A program made the translations under genes and the position numbers. Positions 8,012 to 17,985 of a stretch of 64,000 nucleotides of DNA are shown here, one piece after another. Every line of letters starts with the position of its first letter. Position 1 is the stretch's first letter. The notes beneath the pieces are model-generated. The model saw only the letters and a program-made list of their open reading frames with translations, did no database searches and was not told the origin of the DNA. The stretch is from CADCTP01 sp963849885 (GTDB lineage Bacteria; Actinomycetota; Actinomycetes; Mycobacteriales; CADCTP01): positions 372,001-436,000 of the forward strand of contig CAWKIV010000013.1 in NCBI GenBank assembly GCA_963849885.1, in the 5' to 3' direction.

Positions 8012-10290
8012 TCACTTCGCGGCCGCCCGGACGGCTGCTGACGGTGCACTCTCGTTGCTGGCGAGGTCGTACGCCGTCACGCGGTACCAGTAGCTGACCC
8101 CGGTGTCGGCGGGCACGCCGACGGACGTGCTCGGGGTCGAGGCGACCAGCGTGAAGGTGCCGGTCGAGCTGCCGCTGCGGTAGACCCGGTATCCGGCGAC
8201 GCCGCCGGAGTCCGTGGAGCCGGTCCAGGCGAGGTTGACCTTCCGCTTCGCGGCGGTCGCCTTGAGCCCGCTCGGCGCCGTGGGCGGAGTGGTGTCGGCG
8301 GCCGCCGAGGTCGTCGCGGCAACCACCGCAGAGGGCGGCGAGTCGCCGTTCCCGCTGGTCGCGACCACCCGGTAGGAGTAGGTCGTGGACGCGGTCAGGC
8401 CGGTGTCGGAGAACGCCGTCACGTCCTGACCGGTCGACCCCACCTGCGCCCAGCCGCTCGTCCCGTCCGGGGAGCGCTGCACCTGATAGCCGGACTCCCC
8501 GGCGCCGTCCTGCCACGCCACGTCGATCCGCGACGAGGAGACCGCGGTTGCCGTGACGCCCGTGGGGGCCGCCGGCGGCGGGGGCGCCAGGGTCGTGGCC
8601 CCGACCACCGCGGAGAACGGGGAGCTTCCGCTCCCGCTGGCCGCGACGACCCGGTAGTAGTACGTCGTCGACGCGGCCAGGCCGGTGTCGGAGAACGACG
8701 TCACGTCCTGACCGGTCGTCCCGACCTGCGTCCAGCCGCCGGTGCCGGTCGTGGATCGCTGGACCGCGTACCCGGACTCGCCGGCCACGTCCTGCCACGC
8801 CACGTCGATCCGCGACGAGGAGACCGCGGTCGCGGTCAGCCCGCCCGGCGCTCCGGGCGGTGGCGGGGCGAAGGTGGTCGCGCTGACCACTGCGGACGGC
8901 GCCGAGTCACCGTTCCCGCTCGTCGCGACGACCCGGTAGAAGTAGGTGGTCGACGCGGCCAGCCCGACATCGGAGAACGCCGTCACGTCCTGACCCGTCG
9001 ACCCCACCTGCGCCCAGCCACCCGACCCGTTCGCCGACCGCTGCACCAGCGTACCCGGACTCCCCGGCCACGTCCCCCCAGCCCACGTCGACCTGAGACG
9101 ACGACATCGCGGTCGCGGTCACCCCGGTCGGCGTGACCGGCGGCGGCGGCGCCTGCGTGGTCGCGCTGACCACCGCCGACGGCGCCGAGTCACCGGCCCC
9201 GCTCGTCGCGACGACCCGGTAGAAGTAGGTGGTCGACGCGGCCAGCCCGATGTCGGAGAACGCCGTCACGTCCTGACCCGTCGACCCCACCTGCGCCCAG
9301 CCACCCGACCCGTTCGCCGACCGCTGCACCAGGTAGCCCGACTCCCCGGCCACGTCCCCCCAGCCCACGTCGACCTGAGAGGACGACACCGCCGCCGCCG
9401 TCACCCCGGCCGGCGTCGCGGGAGGCACCGGCGGCGGCGCCTGGGTCGTCGCGCTGACCACCGCCGACGGCGCCGAGTCACCGGCCCCGCTCGTCGCGAC
9501 GACCCGGTAGAAGTAGGTGGTCGACGCGGCCAGCCCGATGTCGGACAACGCCGTCACGTCCTGACCCGTCGACCCCACCTGCGCCCAGCCACCCGTCCCG
9601 TTCGCCGACCGCTGCACGGGCGTAGCCCGGACTCCCCGGCCACGTCCTCCCACGACACGTCGACCTGAGAGGACGACACCGCCGCCGCCGTCACCCCGGC
9701 CGGCGTCGCGGGAGGCACCGGCGGCGGCGCCTGGGTCGTCGCGCTGACCACCGCCGACGGCGCCGAGCTGCCGCTGCTGTTGGCGGCCACGACCCGATAG
9801 TGGTAGGTGGTGGCGGCGCTGAGCCCACCGTCGGAGTACGACACGACGTCCTGCGGCACGGCGCCCACCGGCGTCCAGCCGGTCGAGCCGTCGGCCGACC
9901 GCTGAACCTGGTAGCCGGTCTCGCCGCTGACGTCCTGCCAGGCCACGTCGACCTGGGAGGAGGACGCCGCCGCGGCGGTCACCCCGGTCGGCGCCGGCGG
10001 TGGGGGCGGCGCGAGGGTCTTCACCGTGGTCACCGGCGACGCTGCGGAGTCTCCGTTCCGGCTGGTCGCGACCACCCGGTACGAGAACGACGTCGACGCG
10101 GGCAGCCCGCTGTCGGTGTAGGTCAGGACGTCCCGGGCGGAGGCGCCGATCGCCGCCCACTTGTTGACCCCGGCCGGGGTCCGCTCCATGCGGTAGCCGG
10201 TCTCCCCCATCACGTCGTTCCAGGTGAGGCTGATCTGGGAGCTGGAGACGGAGGTGGCCCGCAGGCCGCTGGGCGCGCTCGGCGGCGGCG
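8012..10290 (-). repeat. Tandem fibronectin III-encoding DNA repeats (eight units)
   Basis: Eight units of about 280 bp each encode FnIII modules with the consensus SSSQVDVxWxDVAGESGYxVQRS and then GLAASTTYFYRVVATSG. Units 3, 4 and 5 are nearly identical at DNA level, while the first and last are diverged. The high identity makes this stretch prone to assembly collapse and to recombination. Confidence 0.9.
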
Positions 10291-11547
10291 GCGCCGGCGC
10301 CGGCGTCACCGGAGTGAAGACGACGTCGACCCAGAAGTTCGCCGCTTGGGAGGAGGCCACGCTCGGGAACCCGCCGCTGGCGGAGCCGACCGACCAGCCG
10401 TTGCCGCCGCTCTGGCCGGCCGCCACCATGCGCACCGGGGTGCCCACGATCTCGGTGCTGGCGAAGGCGTTCTGGTCCGCCGCGTACCGGCCGACCGGCG
10501 CGAAGTACGAGGCCACGTAGGTGGTCCACGGCCAGACCGTGACCGGGGAGGCGAAGTTGACCTGCTGCCAGCCGCTGGCCGTCTCGTTGGTGAAGGTCGC
10601 GGTCGCCAGCCGCGTGCCGCTCCGGGACCACAGGCTGCCGGTGTGCGTGCCGGTGTTCAGCGGGCCCTTGTAGAAGCGGATGCCGCGGATCTGGCCGTAC
10701 TTCTCGACCCGGAATCGGACTCCGACCTCGGTCGGCGAGGTCGAGCTGACCTGGGGCGTGGCCGGAACGGCCGTCTCCGGCCACAGGCTGCACGGGCACC
10801 CGACCGCGCTCGACACGGGCGGTGCGGGCAGGATCGATCGGAGGGTGGGCAGCCAGGCGCGGGCGATCTTCAGGTAGCCGTCCGCGTTCGGGTGAACCCC
10901 GTCGACGAGGTCCCCGACGGTGAGCGCGGCGTGGACGTCGACGAAGTACGCCTTCTTCCCGGCGGTCACGCGGGCCTGGACCACATCGGGCAGCGCGGCG
11001 TTGTAGGTCTGCGCCTCAGCCTCGTCCGCGGCGTTGGCGAGCGGCGGGATCGACCCGACCACGACGCTCGCGTTCGGCGCGGCGGCGAAGATCGTGTCGA
11101 GCAGGCTGCCGAGCCTGTCCGGCGCGGTGCCGAGCGCGGTGTCGGTGGTGATGTCGTTCGTGCCGATCATCAGCATCACGACGTCCGGCCGGTACGTCGT
11201 CACCTGAGCGTGGGCGATCGCCGCGGTCTCGTCGATCTTCCAGCCGTTGCGCCCCTCGTGCTGGCGGTCTTCGATCTCGAACGGCCCGGTGGAGATGGCG
11301 CCCACATAGTCGAAGCTGTGGCCCTCCGGGACCATGAGGTCCTTCAACTCCAGGCGGTAGCCACCGGTGGCGCCGACGCCGTTGGTGATGCTGTCCCCCA
11401 TCGGCATGATCTTCACCGGGACCAGCGGGCTCACCTCGGCCGCCTGGGCCGGCGGTGCCAGGACCACCGCGCCGGCGAACGCGAGCCCGGTCACCGTCGC
11501 GACTGCCAGCAGCCGCCCTCGGCGCGCCTGACCATGCCCCTGCTCAT
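8012..11547 (-). CDS. Secreted SGNH hydrolase with DUF4082-like domain and eight fibronectin III repeats (frame interrupted)
   Basis: The N-terminus has a signal peptide ending PPAQA-AEVSP, then a GDSL/SGNH esterase domain: block I MPMGDSITNGVGATGGYR, block III MLMIGTNDI, and catalytic Asp/His in DGVHPNADGY. A DUF4082-like beta-domain follows (RFRVEKYGQIRGIRFYKG to ANFWVDVVF), then eight FnIII repeats of about 92 residues joined by Pro-rich links. The frame is broken three times. One base is missing in the signal peptide near 11,520-11,530. Two bases are extra near 9,611-9,630. One base is extra near 9,047-9,056. The last two fall in the same ESGYxVQRS motif of repeats 3 and 5, and the net effect returns to frame. 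ATG 11547 has a GGGGGA ribosome site. It likely deacylates a surface glycan. Confidence 0.8.
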
Positions 11548-11563
11548 CGAACGTCCCCCGTCG

Positions 11564-12487
11564 TCAGCCAAGGTAGACCCCGGTACCGGCGCACAGGAGC
11601 CAGGCGATGCCGGCCGCCTGCAGGAACCGGTCCCGGAGGAAGAGCTCCTCCGGCGCCTCGCACGCTCCCGCCTCCCGCCGCAGCGAGTAGCGGTAGATGG
11701 CGAGGACGAAGGGCAGGATGGACAGCGCCGCCAGCGGGTTGCGCGCGCCGAGCCCCTCGAAGGCCCAGAGGCAGTAAGCGGTGATGGTCACCGTCGCCGA
11801 GCTCGTCAGCATCGAGCGCAGCGACTGCTCCGAGTAGTCATCGAGCGTCTTCCGGTGGCTCGCCCGGGACCCGCCGAGCGCGCGGTACTCCGCGAAGCGC
11901 TTCCCCACCACGATGAACAGCGCGCCGAAGCAGGCCACCAGCAGGAACCAGCTGGACAGGTAGACCGAGACCGCCAGGCCGCCGGCCGCCGCCCGCAGCA
12001 CGAAGGTCGCGGCCACCGCGGCCACGTCGACCAGGACGATGTCCTTGAGCCGGTACGTGTAGGCGACGCAGAGCACGAGATAGGCACCGACTGCCGCGGT
12101 GAGCGGCCACCCGGCGACGGTCGCCGTCAGCACCGCCGCCAGCGCCAGCACCGATCCCGCGACGACGGCGATACGCGGGCTCAGCTGCCCCGCGGCGACC
12201 GGTCGGAAGCGCTTGGTCGGATGCTCGGCGTCCCGCACCCTGTCCTGGACGTCGTTGAGCAGGTACATGCCGCTGGACGCGAGGCAGAACGCTACGAACG
12301 CGACGATCGTGAGGGCCAGGGCCGCCGGCTGGAAGAGCACGCCGGCCGCGCCGGGCGCCGCGAAGACCAGCAGGTTCTTGATCCACTGACGCGGTCGGGC
12401 GGCGACGACCAGCGACCGCACGACCCCGGGTCCCCCCGCGGCGGGGTCGCCGCGGCCCGCCCGCTGCCGCACCGAATCCAGGGTCAC
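11564..12487 (-). CDS. Decaprenyl-phosphate phosphoribosyltransferase (UbiA family)
   Basis: A 307-residue membrane prenyltransferase-fold protein. It has the UbiA aspartate motif NDVQDRVRDAEHPTKRFRP near residue 70-90, the second acidic region YTYRLKDIVLVDV, and VRSLVVAARPRQWIKNLLVF at the N-terminus, which matches actinobacterial Rv3806c-type enzymes. Those enzymes join PRPP to decaprenyl phosphate, the first step toward decaprenyl-phospho-arabinose for arabinan synthesis. GTG 12487 is chosen because GGGGAGGA lies 5 bases before it and the length then matches the family; an upstream GTG at 12541 is less likely. Its position in the glycan locus suggests that a pentose (ribose or arabinose) enters the polymer. 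Confidence 0.9.
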   Translation of the reverse strand: MTLDSVRQRAGRGDPAAGGPGVVRSLVVAARPRQWIKNLLVFAAPGAAGVLFQPAALALTIVAFVAFCLASSGMYLLNDVQDRVRDAEHPTKRFRPVAAGQLSPRIAVVAGSVLALAAVLTATVAGWPLTAAVGAYLVLCVAYTYRLKDIVLVDVAAVAATFVLRAAAGGLAVSVYLSSWFLLVACFGALFIVVGKRFAEYRALGGSRASHRKTLDDYSEQSLRSMLTSSATVTITAYCLWAFEGLGARNPLAALSILPFVLAIYRYSLRREAGACEAPEELFLRDRFLQAAGIAWLLCAGTGVYLG

Positions 12488-12617
12488 CGACGTCCTCCCC
12501 GCCTTTCGCCGAGGCCCCCCGAGACGCTCGTCCGACCTCACCCCCGGAGGCCGCCGGGTAACGATGGCAGACCCGGGGTCGTTCGGCTGCCCTTTCGGGA
12601 AGGTCGGCCGTCCCTGT

Positions 12618-13913
12618 TCACGGCGGGGTCGGGCCGCGGGCGGCCCGGGGCGCCCGGAACGCCGGGACGGACGGAACAGAGCGGGCCAGCAGCACCGCGA
12701 GCAGGCCGGCGAGAGCCCAACTCACCACTTCGTCCCACAGCAGGAGCTGTTCGGACAGTGCGCCGATCCAGAGCATGAGCAGGACCACGGCGAGGGTGGC
12801 GCGAGGAAGCGTCACGCCCCGCTCCGCGCGCTCCCCGGCCGGCCATCGGAGCAGGCCGGGTATCACCAGCAGCAGGCAGACCAGCCGGTAGTCGAAGCTG
12901 TTGCCCGCGACGAACGTGCCGAGGTAGACCAGCGCACCCATGCGGAAGGCGAGCAGCTCCGCGGTCTCCTCCAGGGGCGGCCGCACCGCCCGCGCCGCGC
13001 CGACCGGCCGACGCCGCCGCAGCGCCACCCACAGCACCAGGCCGACGGCCACGACCGCCAGCAGGACCAGAGCCTGCGCGACCGTACGGCTGCCCGCCCA
13101 GGTGTCACCGGCCACCCCGTGGTAGAGGCGACCGAGCAGGATGCGCGCCCCGTACGAGTTGTACTGGCCCTGGGTGGCGACGGCGGAGATCGTCGCGATG
13201 TCCTCGCGGGTGATCACCGCGTACGCGGCGAAGATCGCCAGAGCGCCACCGGCGGCGGCCGCGACCCCGCGGCGCCGGGCGGGCAGGAAGGCGAGCAGGG
13301 CCACGGCCGGGTAGAGCTTGGCCACCGCCATCAGCAGCACGAGCCCGACCGCGAGGTACTGCGCGGCCGGTGAGCCCCGCCGCCAGACCACCGCCGCCAG
13401 GGCCAGCCCGGCGAAGATGACCAGGTCCATGTTCGCCCGCTCGACCGCGAACATCACGGCCGGCGAGCACGCCGCCGCCGCGGCGAGCACGCCCTCCCGT
13501 GCGGTCAGCCGAGGCAGCAACGCGAGCAGCGCGATGAAGGCGACCGCGGCGACCGCGACTCCGAGCAGCACCGTGTGGCCCTGGTCGAGGCCGACCCACC
13601 GGAACACCAGCCACACCCGCGGGTAGAAGATCGTCCTGTCCCACGGATCGCACGGGTTGTCGACCAGGGGGTCGTAGCCCAACCGGCTGCACTCGACCGC
13701 CGCGGCGACGTTGCGGGCGTCGAAGAAGAGACTGGGCCCTGACGGGACGCCCAGCCAGGGCCAGATGTCCACGTCCCAGAGGGAGCGGAGAGCCGCGACG
13801 GCGGCGAGGTAGCCGGCGACGGCACCGAGGACGAGAGCGCGGCCGTCGAGTGCGCCGCGCCCGGACCGAGCCGCCCTGGGCGGCGCCCCATCAGCCTGCG
13901 ATCCGACCTTCAC
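12618..13913 (-). CDS. GT87-like polyprenol-phosphate-dependent mannosyltransferase
   Basis: An integral membrane protein of about 431 residues with ten or more hydrophobic segments. It has the DUF2029/GT87 pattern: an early extracellular loop with FFDARNVAAAVECSRLGYDP, then CDPWDRTIFYPRVWLVF, the segment AVERANMDLVIFAGLAL, and LLMAVAKLYPAVALLAFLP. GT-C enzymes of this type use polyprenol-phosphate sugars on the outer face of the membrane. The gene is transcribed toward the phosphoribosyltransferase, with about 130 bases between them. The start is uncertain: GTG 13913 has a distant GGGGAGG, while GTG 13952 has no ribosome site. Confidence 0.8.
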   Translation of the reverse strand: MKVGSQADGAPPRAARSGRGALDGRALVLGAVAGYLAAVAALRSLWDVDIWPWLGVPSGPSLFFDARNVAAAVECSRLGYDPLVDNPCDPWDRTIFYPRVWLVFRWVGLDQGHTVLLGVAVAAVAFIALLALLPRLTAREGVLAAAAACSPAVMFAVERANMDLVIFAGLALAAVVWRRGSPAAQYLAVGLVLLMAVAKLYPAVALLAFLPARRRGVAAAAGGALAIFAAYAVITREDIATISAVATQGQYNSYGARILLGRLYHGVAGDTWAGSRTVAQALVLLAVVAVGLVLWVALRRRRPVGAARAVRPPLEETAELLAFRMGALVYLGTFVAGNSFDYRLVCLLLVIPGLLRWPAGERAERGVTLPRATLAVVLLMLWIGALSEQLLLWDEVVSWALAGLLAVLLARSVPSVPAFRAPRAARGPTPP

Positions 13914-14135
13914 CAGCGGTCCATGCCTCCCCGTGCCCCCTGCGGGACGCACCGTCCGCTGCCCGCCCCAGCCGGGAACACTAACTGGCGGCGCCGGCTC
14001 CCGGGCCCCGGATGGCGGGGTCCGGCGGACCGATTCCGTTCCGCCCGCCGACCGCGGCCACTACGATCCTCGCGGTCGGGACGCTCTGGGGACCCGTCGT
14101 GCACCCGCCCGGCGGAGCGGTTCGGCGGGGGGGCC

Positions 14136-15350
14136 ATGCCTATCCGGGGGGACGCGGGGAGCGGGCGGTCGCCGCCCGCGGCGGTCAGCCGCCTCGGCTA
14201 CCGACCGGAGCTCGACGGTGTCCGCGGCGTCGCCATCCTCCTCGTGATGCTCGTCCACCTGCACGAGTGGCCGCGTGGCGGCTTCCTCGGGGTGGACGTG
14301 TTCTTCACGCTGAGCGGCTTCCTGATCACGACGCTGCTGCTCGAGGAGTGGCAGGCCCGCGGCATGATCTCGCTGCGCCACTTCTACGCCCGCCGGGCGC
14401 TCCGGCTCTTCCCGGCGGTCGTCGTCCTGCTCGTCGCGTACGGCGCCTTCGCCCTCGCCTCGGGCGGTCCGTACCTGGGAACGCGACTCGCCGGCGTCGC
14501 GTACGGCGCCACCTATTCGGCGAACTGGCCGCAGGCCTTCGGACTCCCCTTCCCGGAGCAGGAGATCGGCTTCCTCTGGACGCTGGCCATCGAGGAGCAG
14601 TACTACCTGCTGTGGCCCGGCCTGCTGCTGCTCGGGCTGGGAGTGGCCCGGCTGTCGCCGCGCGGCCTCCTCCCGGCGATCTCCTGCCTCGTCCTGGCGG
14701 TCTGGGTCTGGCGGGCGGTCCTCGCGGAGGCCGGGGAAGGGCGCCGCGTCTACTTCGGCACCGACACCCGCCTGGACCAGATCCTGCTCGGCGCCGCCCT
14801 GGCCGCCTGGTTCGTCCGGCGGCCGGCGTCGGCCAAGGGATCGTGGGCGTTGCGGCTCGCCGGCTGGGCCGGGGTGGCGTACCTGGCCTGGCGGCTGTTC
14901 GACTCGATCTACTTCCGCTGGTGGTATCCCACCGTCGGGATCGCCAGCATCGGGCTGGCGTCGGTCGCGGTGCTCGGCTGTGTGGTGACCCGCTCGAGCC
15001 CGACCCTTGGTTGGGTCCTGCGCCGCCGCTCACTCCGGTGGGTGGGCGCCCTGTCGTACTCGCTCTACCTCTGGCACGTCCCGGCGATCCGAGCGGTCGA
15101 CCGCACGGTCCTCGCCGACGTCACGCTGGTGAAGATCCTCGCCGGGGTGGCGCTGTCATTCCTCCTCGCCGCGGCGTCGTACCGGTTCGTCGAGCAGCCG
15201 TTCCTCCGCCGGCGGCGGAAGCACGAGCAGCTGGCGGCGACGAAGGCCGACGCCGAGGGCAGCGGCGACGCCGGCCCGGCCGGACGCGGCTCGCCCCCTC
15301 GCCTCGGCGGCCGCCGGCCGGCCCCCGCCCGAAGCCCCGCCGGCCGGTGA
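14136..15350 (+). CDS. OafA/YrhL-type membrane acyltransferase
   Basis: A 404-residue acyltransferase-3 protein starting at ATG 14136 behind a run of G that can act as ribosome site. The family opening reads GYRPELDGVRGVAILLVMLV, followed by the catalytic histidine in HLHEWPRGGFLGVDVFFTLS. Later come a RHFYARRALRLFPAVV segment, LWTLAIEEQYYLLWPGLLL and YSLYLWHVPAIRAV. These are characteristic of OafA/YrhL O-acetyltransferases; the C-terminus is a short basic tail with no SGNH domain. It is the first gene of a plus-strand group and its TGA overlaps the next GTG (GTGA), so the two are coupled. A role in O-acylating the exopolysaccharide is inferred. Confidence 0.88.
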   Translation: MPIRGDAGSGRSPPAAVSRLGYRPELDGVRGVAILLVMLVHLHEWPRGGFLGVDVFFTLSGFLITTLLLEEWQARGMISLRHFYARRALRLFPAVVVLLVAYGAFALASGGPYLGTRLAGVAYGATYSANWPQAFGLPFPEQEIGFLWTLAIEEQYYLLWPGLLLLGLGVARLSPRGLLPAISCLVLAVWVWRAVLAEAGEGRRVYFGTDTRLDQILLGAALAAWFVRRPASAKGSWALRLAGWAGVAYLAWRLFDSIYFRWWYPTVGIASIGLASVAVLGCVVTRSSPTLGWVLRRRSLRWVGALSYSLYLWHVPAIRAVDRTVLADVTLVKILAGVALSFLLAAASYRFVEQPFLRRRRKHEQLAATKADAEGSGDAGPAGRGSPPRLGGRRPAPARSPAGR

Positions 15351-16987
15351 CGGCGGCGCCGGGAGTCGAGACCGGGACCCGCCCGACCGGGTGCCGGCTG
15401 GCGCGCGGCGTCCTGTCCGCCCGCGGTGCGCCGGTCCTCGTGTTCGCGGTGACCCTGGTGCTCGGTGCCTACCAGCTCGGCCGGAAGAGCCTGTGGCACG
15501 ACGAGGCGTTCACCCTCGCGGTCGCGCGCGGCGACGGCGAGACCTTCCGGCGGAGCGTGCTCGGGGAGGAGTCGTTCGCGGCGCTCTACTACTCGGTCGT
15601 CCGGGTCCTGCCGCTGGGTGACGGCGAGGTGGCCCTGCGGGCGCCCTCGGTCCTGTTCGCCGGGCTGGCCACCGCCACCTGCTATGCCCTCGCCCGGCGG
15701 CTCTTCGGCGCCCGGGTCGCGGTTGTCGCGGTTCTGCTGCTGGGCACGAACCTCCTCGTCGTCCGCTACGCGCAGGAGGCCCGCGCGTACGCCCTGGCGC
15801 TCTGCCTCGTCACCGTTGCGGGGTGGGCGCTCGTCCGGGCGGTCCAGCGGCCGACCTGGCCGAGCTGGCTCGCCTTCGGGGCGGTTTCCGCCGCCGCCGC
15901 GTACGCCCACTTCTTCGCCGTCCTCGTGCTGGCCGGCCAGTTGCTGTCGCTCGCACCGCTGCGCTCGACGCTGCCGCTGCGGCGGGTCGCCGGTGCGGCC
16001 GGTCTGGCTGCCACCCTGCTGCTGCCCCTCGCGGTGGTGCTGGTGCGGACCAACGAGGGCGGCCGGGAAAAACTGGCACAGACCTCGCTCACCGCCCTCC
16101 CGGCTCAGCTGGCCGGGATCGCACCGACGCGGCTGGGCGCCCTGCAGGCCGTGGTGCTCGTGCTCTGCGGTGTCGGCGCCACCGTGGCCGCCCTGCGGCA
16201 ACGCCACGCGGCGGACCCGCTCGTCCGCTGGCGACACTGGCTGGTGGCGTGCTGGATCGGGAGCCCGCTCGTGCTCGCCGCGCTCGTCTCGGTGGTCTGG
16301 CCGGTCTTCGTGATCCGGTACTTCGTGGTGTGCCTGCCCGCGGTGGTGCTGCTCCTCGCGGTGGGCCTGGAGCGGGCCCGCCGCGGCGTCCAGGTGGCGG
16401 CGCTCCTGCTCGTGCTCGCCGCCGCGGCCCAGGGACTGCACGGCTACTACGGGCAGACCTACAAGGACGGCGAGAACTGGCGCGGGCTCGTCCAGCACGT
16501 CGCCGAGGAGGCCCGGCCCGGCGACTCGGTGATCTTCCTCTCCCACTTCGGCCGGCGGCCGTTCGAGTACTACCTGGACCGGCACGCCGGCCTCGCCGCG
16601 AGCCTGACCCCGAGCTACCCGTCGCTGCCGTGGCGCGAGTACCCGCCGGTCGTGGGGGACGCGCGGCTCGACCTGGCCGGGGACCAGGCGCGGCTGCAGC
16701 TCGCACCGCCCCGGCGGATCTGGGCGGTGCTGCTGTGGGGCGGCTTCAGCACGGCCGACGACGACGGCGCCCCTCTCGCCCTGCTGCTCGACCGCGGGTA
16801 CCGGCACACCGAGCAGCGGTTCTACGGCCGCTATCTGAAGCTCGCGCTCTTCGAGCGCGTCGCGGGAACCCCGAGCGGCGTCATCGGCGGGGCTGCGGCG
16901 TCTCCCACGCCCGTGCATAGGTCCGATCGGCAGACGCGACGGACTCCGCCGCCTACAGTCCGGACGGACATCCGCCCGTACCACTGA
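15347..16987 (+). CDS. GT39-like (ArnT/PMT_2) membrane glycosyltransferase
   Basis: A 546-residue GT-C membrane protein. The first outer loop carries the expected acidic pair in KSLWHDEAFTLAVARGDGE, followed by SFAALYYSVVRVLPL and the family motif RYAQEARAYALALCL. About ten membrane segments precede a soluble C-terminal domain (LVQHVAEEARPGDSVIFLSH) that resembles those of ArnT-like enzymes. Such proteins take a sugar from a polyprenol-phosphate donor on the outer face of the membrane. The GTG overlaps the stop of the acyltransferase by 4 bases, and its own stop overlaps the ATG-rich leader of the next gene, so all three are probably one operon. Confidence 0.83.
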   Translation: MTAAPGVETGTRPTGCRLARGVLSARGAPVLVFAVTLVLGAYQLGRKSLWHDEAFTLAVARGDGETFRRSVLGEESFAALYYSVVRVLPLGDGEVALRAPSVLFAGLATATCYALARRLFGARVAVVAVLLLGTNLLVVRYAQEARAYALALCLVTVAGWALVRAVQRPTWPSWLAFGAVSAAAAYAHFFAVLVLAGQLLSLAPLRSTLPLRRVAGAAGLAATLLLPLAVVLVRTNEGGREKLAQTSLTALPAQLAGIAPTRLGALQAVVLVLCGVGATVAALRQRHAADPLVRWRHWLVACWIGSPLVLAALVSVVWPVFVIRYFVVCLPAVVLLLAVGLERARRGVQVAALLLVLAAAAQGLHGYYGQTYKDGENWRGLVQHVAEEARPGDSVIFLSHFGRRPFEYYLDRHAGLAASLTPSYPSLPWREYPPVVGDARLDLAGDQARLQLAPPRRIWAVLLWGGFSTADDDGAPLALLLDRGYRHTEQRFYGRYLKLALFERVAGTPSGVIGGAAASPTPVHRSDRQTRRTPPPTVRTDIRPYH

Positions 16988-16998
16988 TGGAGGAGACC

Positions 16999-17985
16999 AT
17001 GGCTCGCCGCGCGGTAGTCACCGGGGGTGCCGGCTTCCTGGGTTCCCACCTCTGCCACCGGCTCCTCGACGAGGGCTACCAGGTGACCTGTCTCGACAAC
17101 TTCCTCACCGGGGCTCCGACGAACGTCGACCACCTGCTCGAGCACGACCGGTTCCGCCTGGTCCGAGCCGACGTGAGCGACTACATCCACGTGGTCGGCC
17201 CGGTCGACGCGGTGCTGCACTTCGCCTCGCCGGCGTCCCCGGTCGACTACCTGCAGCTGCCGATCCACACGCTGAAGGTCGGGTCGATCGGCACCCTGCA
17301 CGCGCTGGGTCTGGCCAAGGAGAAGCAGGCCCGCTTCCTGCTCGCCTCGACCTCCGAGGTGTACGGGGACCCGCAGGTGCACCCGCAGCCGGAGAACTAC
17401 TGGGGCAACGTCAACCCGGTCGGCCCCCGCGGCGTGTACGACGAGGCGAAGCGGTTCGCCGAAGCGCTGACCGTCGCCTACCGGCAGACCCACGGCGTCG
17501 ACACGGCGATCGTGCGGATCTTCAACACCTTCGGCCCGCGCATGCGGCCCAACGACGGGCGGGCCATCCCCACGTTCATCCGGCAGGCCCTCAACGAGGA
17601 GCCGATCACGGTCGCCGGTGACGGATCCCAGACCCGGTCGGTGTGCTACGTCGACGACCTGGTCGAGGGAATCGTTCGCCTGCTGCACTCGCCGCTGCCC
17701 GGGCCGGTCAACATCGGCAACCCGCACGAGATGTCCGTGCTCGATCTCGCCGAGTGGATCCGGAAGCTGACGGGATCGAGCTCGCCCATCGGGTTCATTC
17801 CCCGGCCGCAGGACGACCCGACCGTGCGGCAGCCGGACATCACCTACGCCCGCCGCGAGCTCGGCTGGGAGCCCGAGATCCCGCTGGAGGACGGCCTGCG
17901 CGCCACGATCGACTGGTTCCGGGCGCACCCGGAGCTGTCCCGGCGGCGGCCGCCGGTCACCACGGGCGCATCCTCAGCCGGGTGA
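16999..17985 (+). CDS. UDP-glucuronate decarboxylase (UDP-xylose synthase), SDR family
   Basis: A 328-residue extended short-chain dehydrogenase. It has the NAD-binding motif VTGGAGFLGSHLC at the N-terminus, HFASPASPVDYLQLP, the serine-bearing LLASTSEVYGDPQVHPQ, YWGNVNPVGPRGVYDEAKRF with the catalytic Tyr and Lys, and RIFNTFGPRM. The HFASPASP and YWGNVNPVGPRG blocks separate UDP-xylose synthases from dTDP-glucose dehydratases. It converts UDP-glucuronate to UDP-xylose. ATG 16999 is chosen because GGAGGAG lies 5 bases before it; an ATG at 16987 that overlaps the upstream stop is possible. It provides a pentose donor for the locus. Confidence 0.9.
   Translation: MARRAVVTGGAGFLGSHLCHRLLDEGYQVTCLDNFLTGAPTNVDHLLEHDRFRLVRADVSDYIHVVGPVDAVLHFASPASPVDYLQLPIHTLKVGSIGTLHALGLAKEKQARFLLASTSEVYGDPQVHPQPENYWGNVNPVGPRGVYDEAKRFAEALTVAYRQTHGVDTAIVRIFNTFGPRMRPNDGRAIPTFIRQALNEEPITVAGDGSQTRSVCYVDDLVEGIVRLLHSPLPGPVNIGNPHEMSVLDLAEWIRKLTGSSSPIGFIPRPQDDPTVRQPDITYARRELGWEPEIPLEDGLRATIDWFRAHPELSRRRPPVTTGASSAG

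Noticed and set aside
8012..10290. FnIII-encoding repeats considered as a mobile or structural DNA repeat
   Set aside because: The period of about 280 bp matches one FnIII module and substitutions preserve the protein pattern, so this is a coding domain array.
9800..12778. A long plus-strand open frame across the SGNH/FnIII and phosphoribosyltransferase genes
   Set aside because: Antisense shadow with low-complexity Arg/Gly/His composition and no ribosome site or motif.
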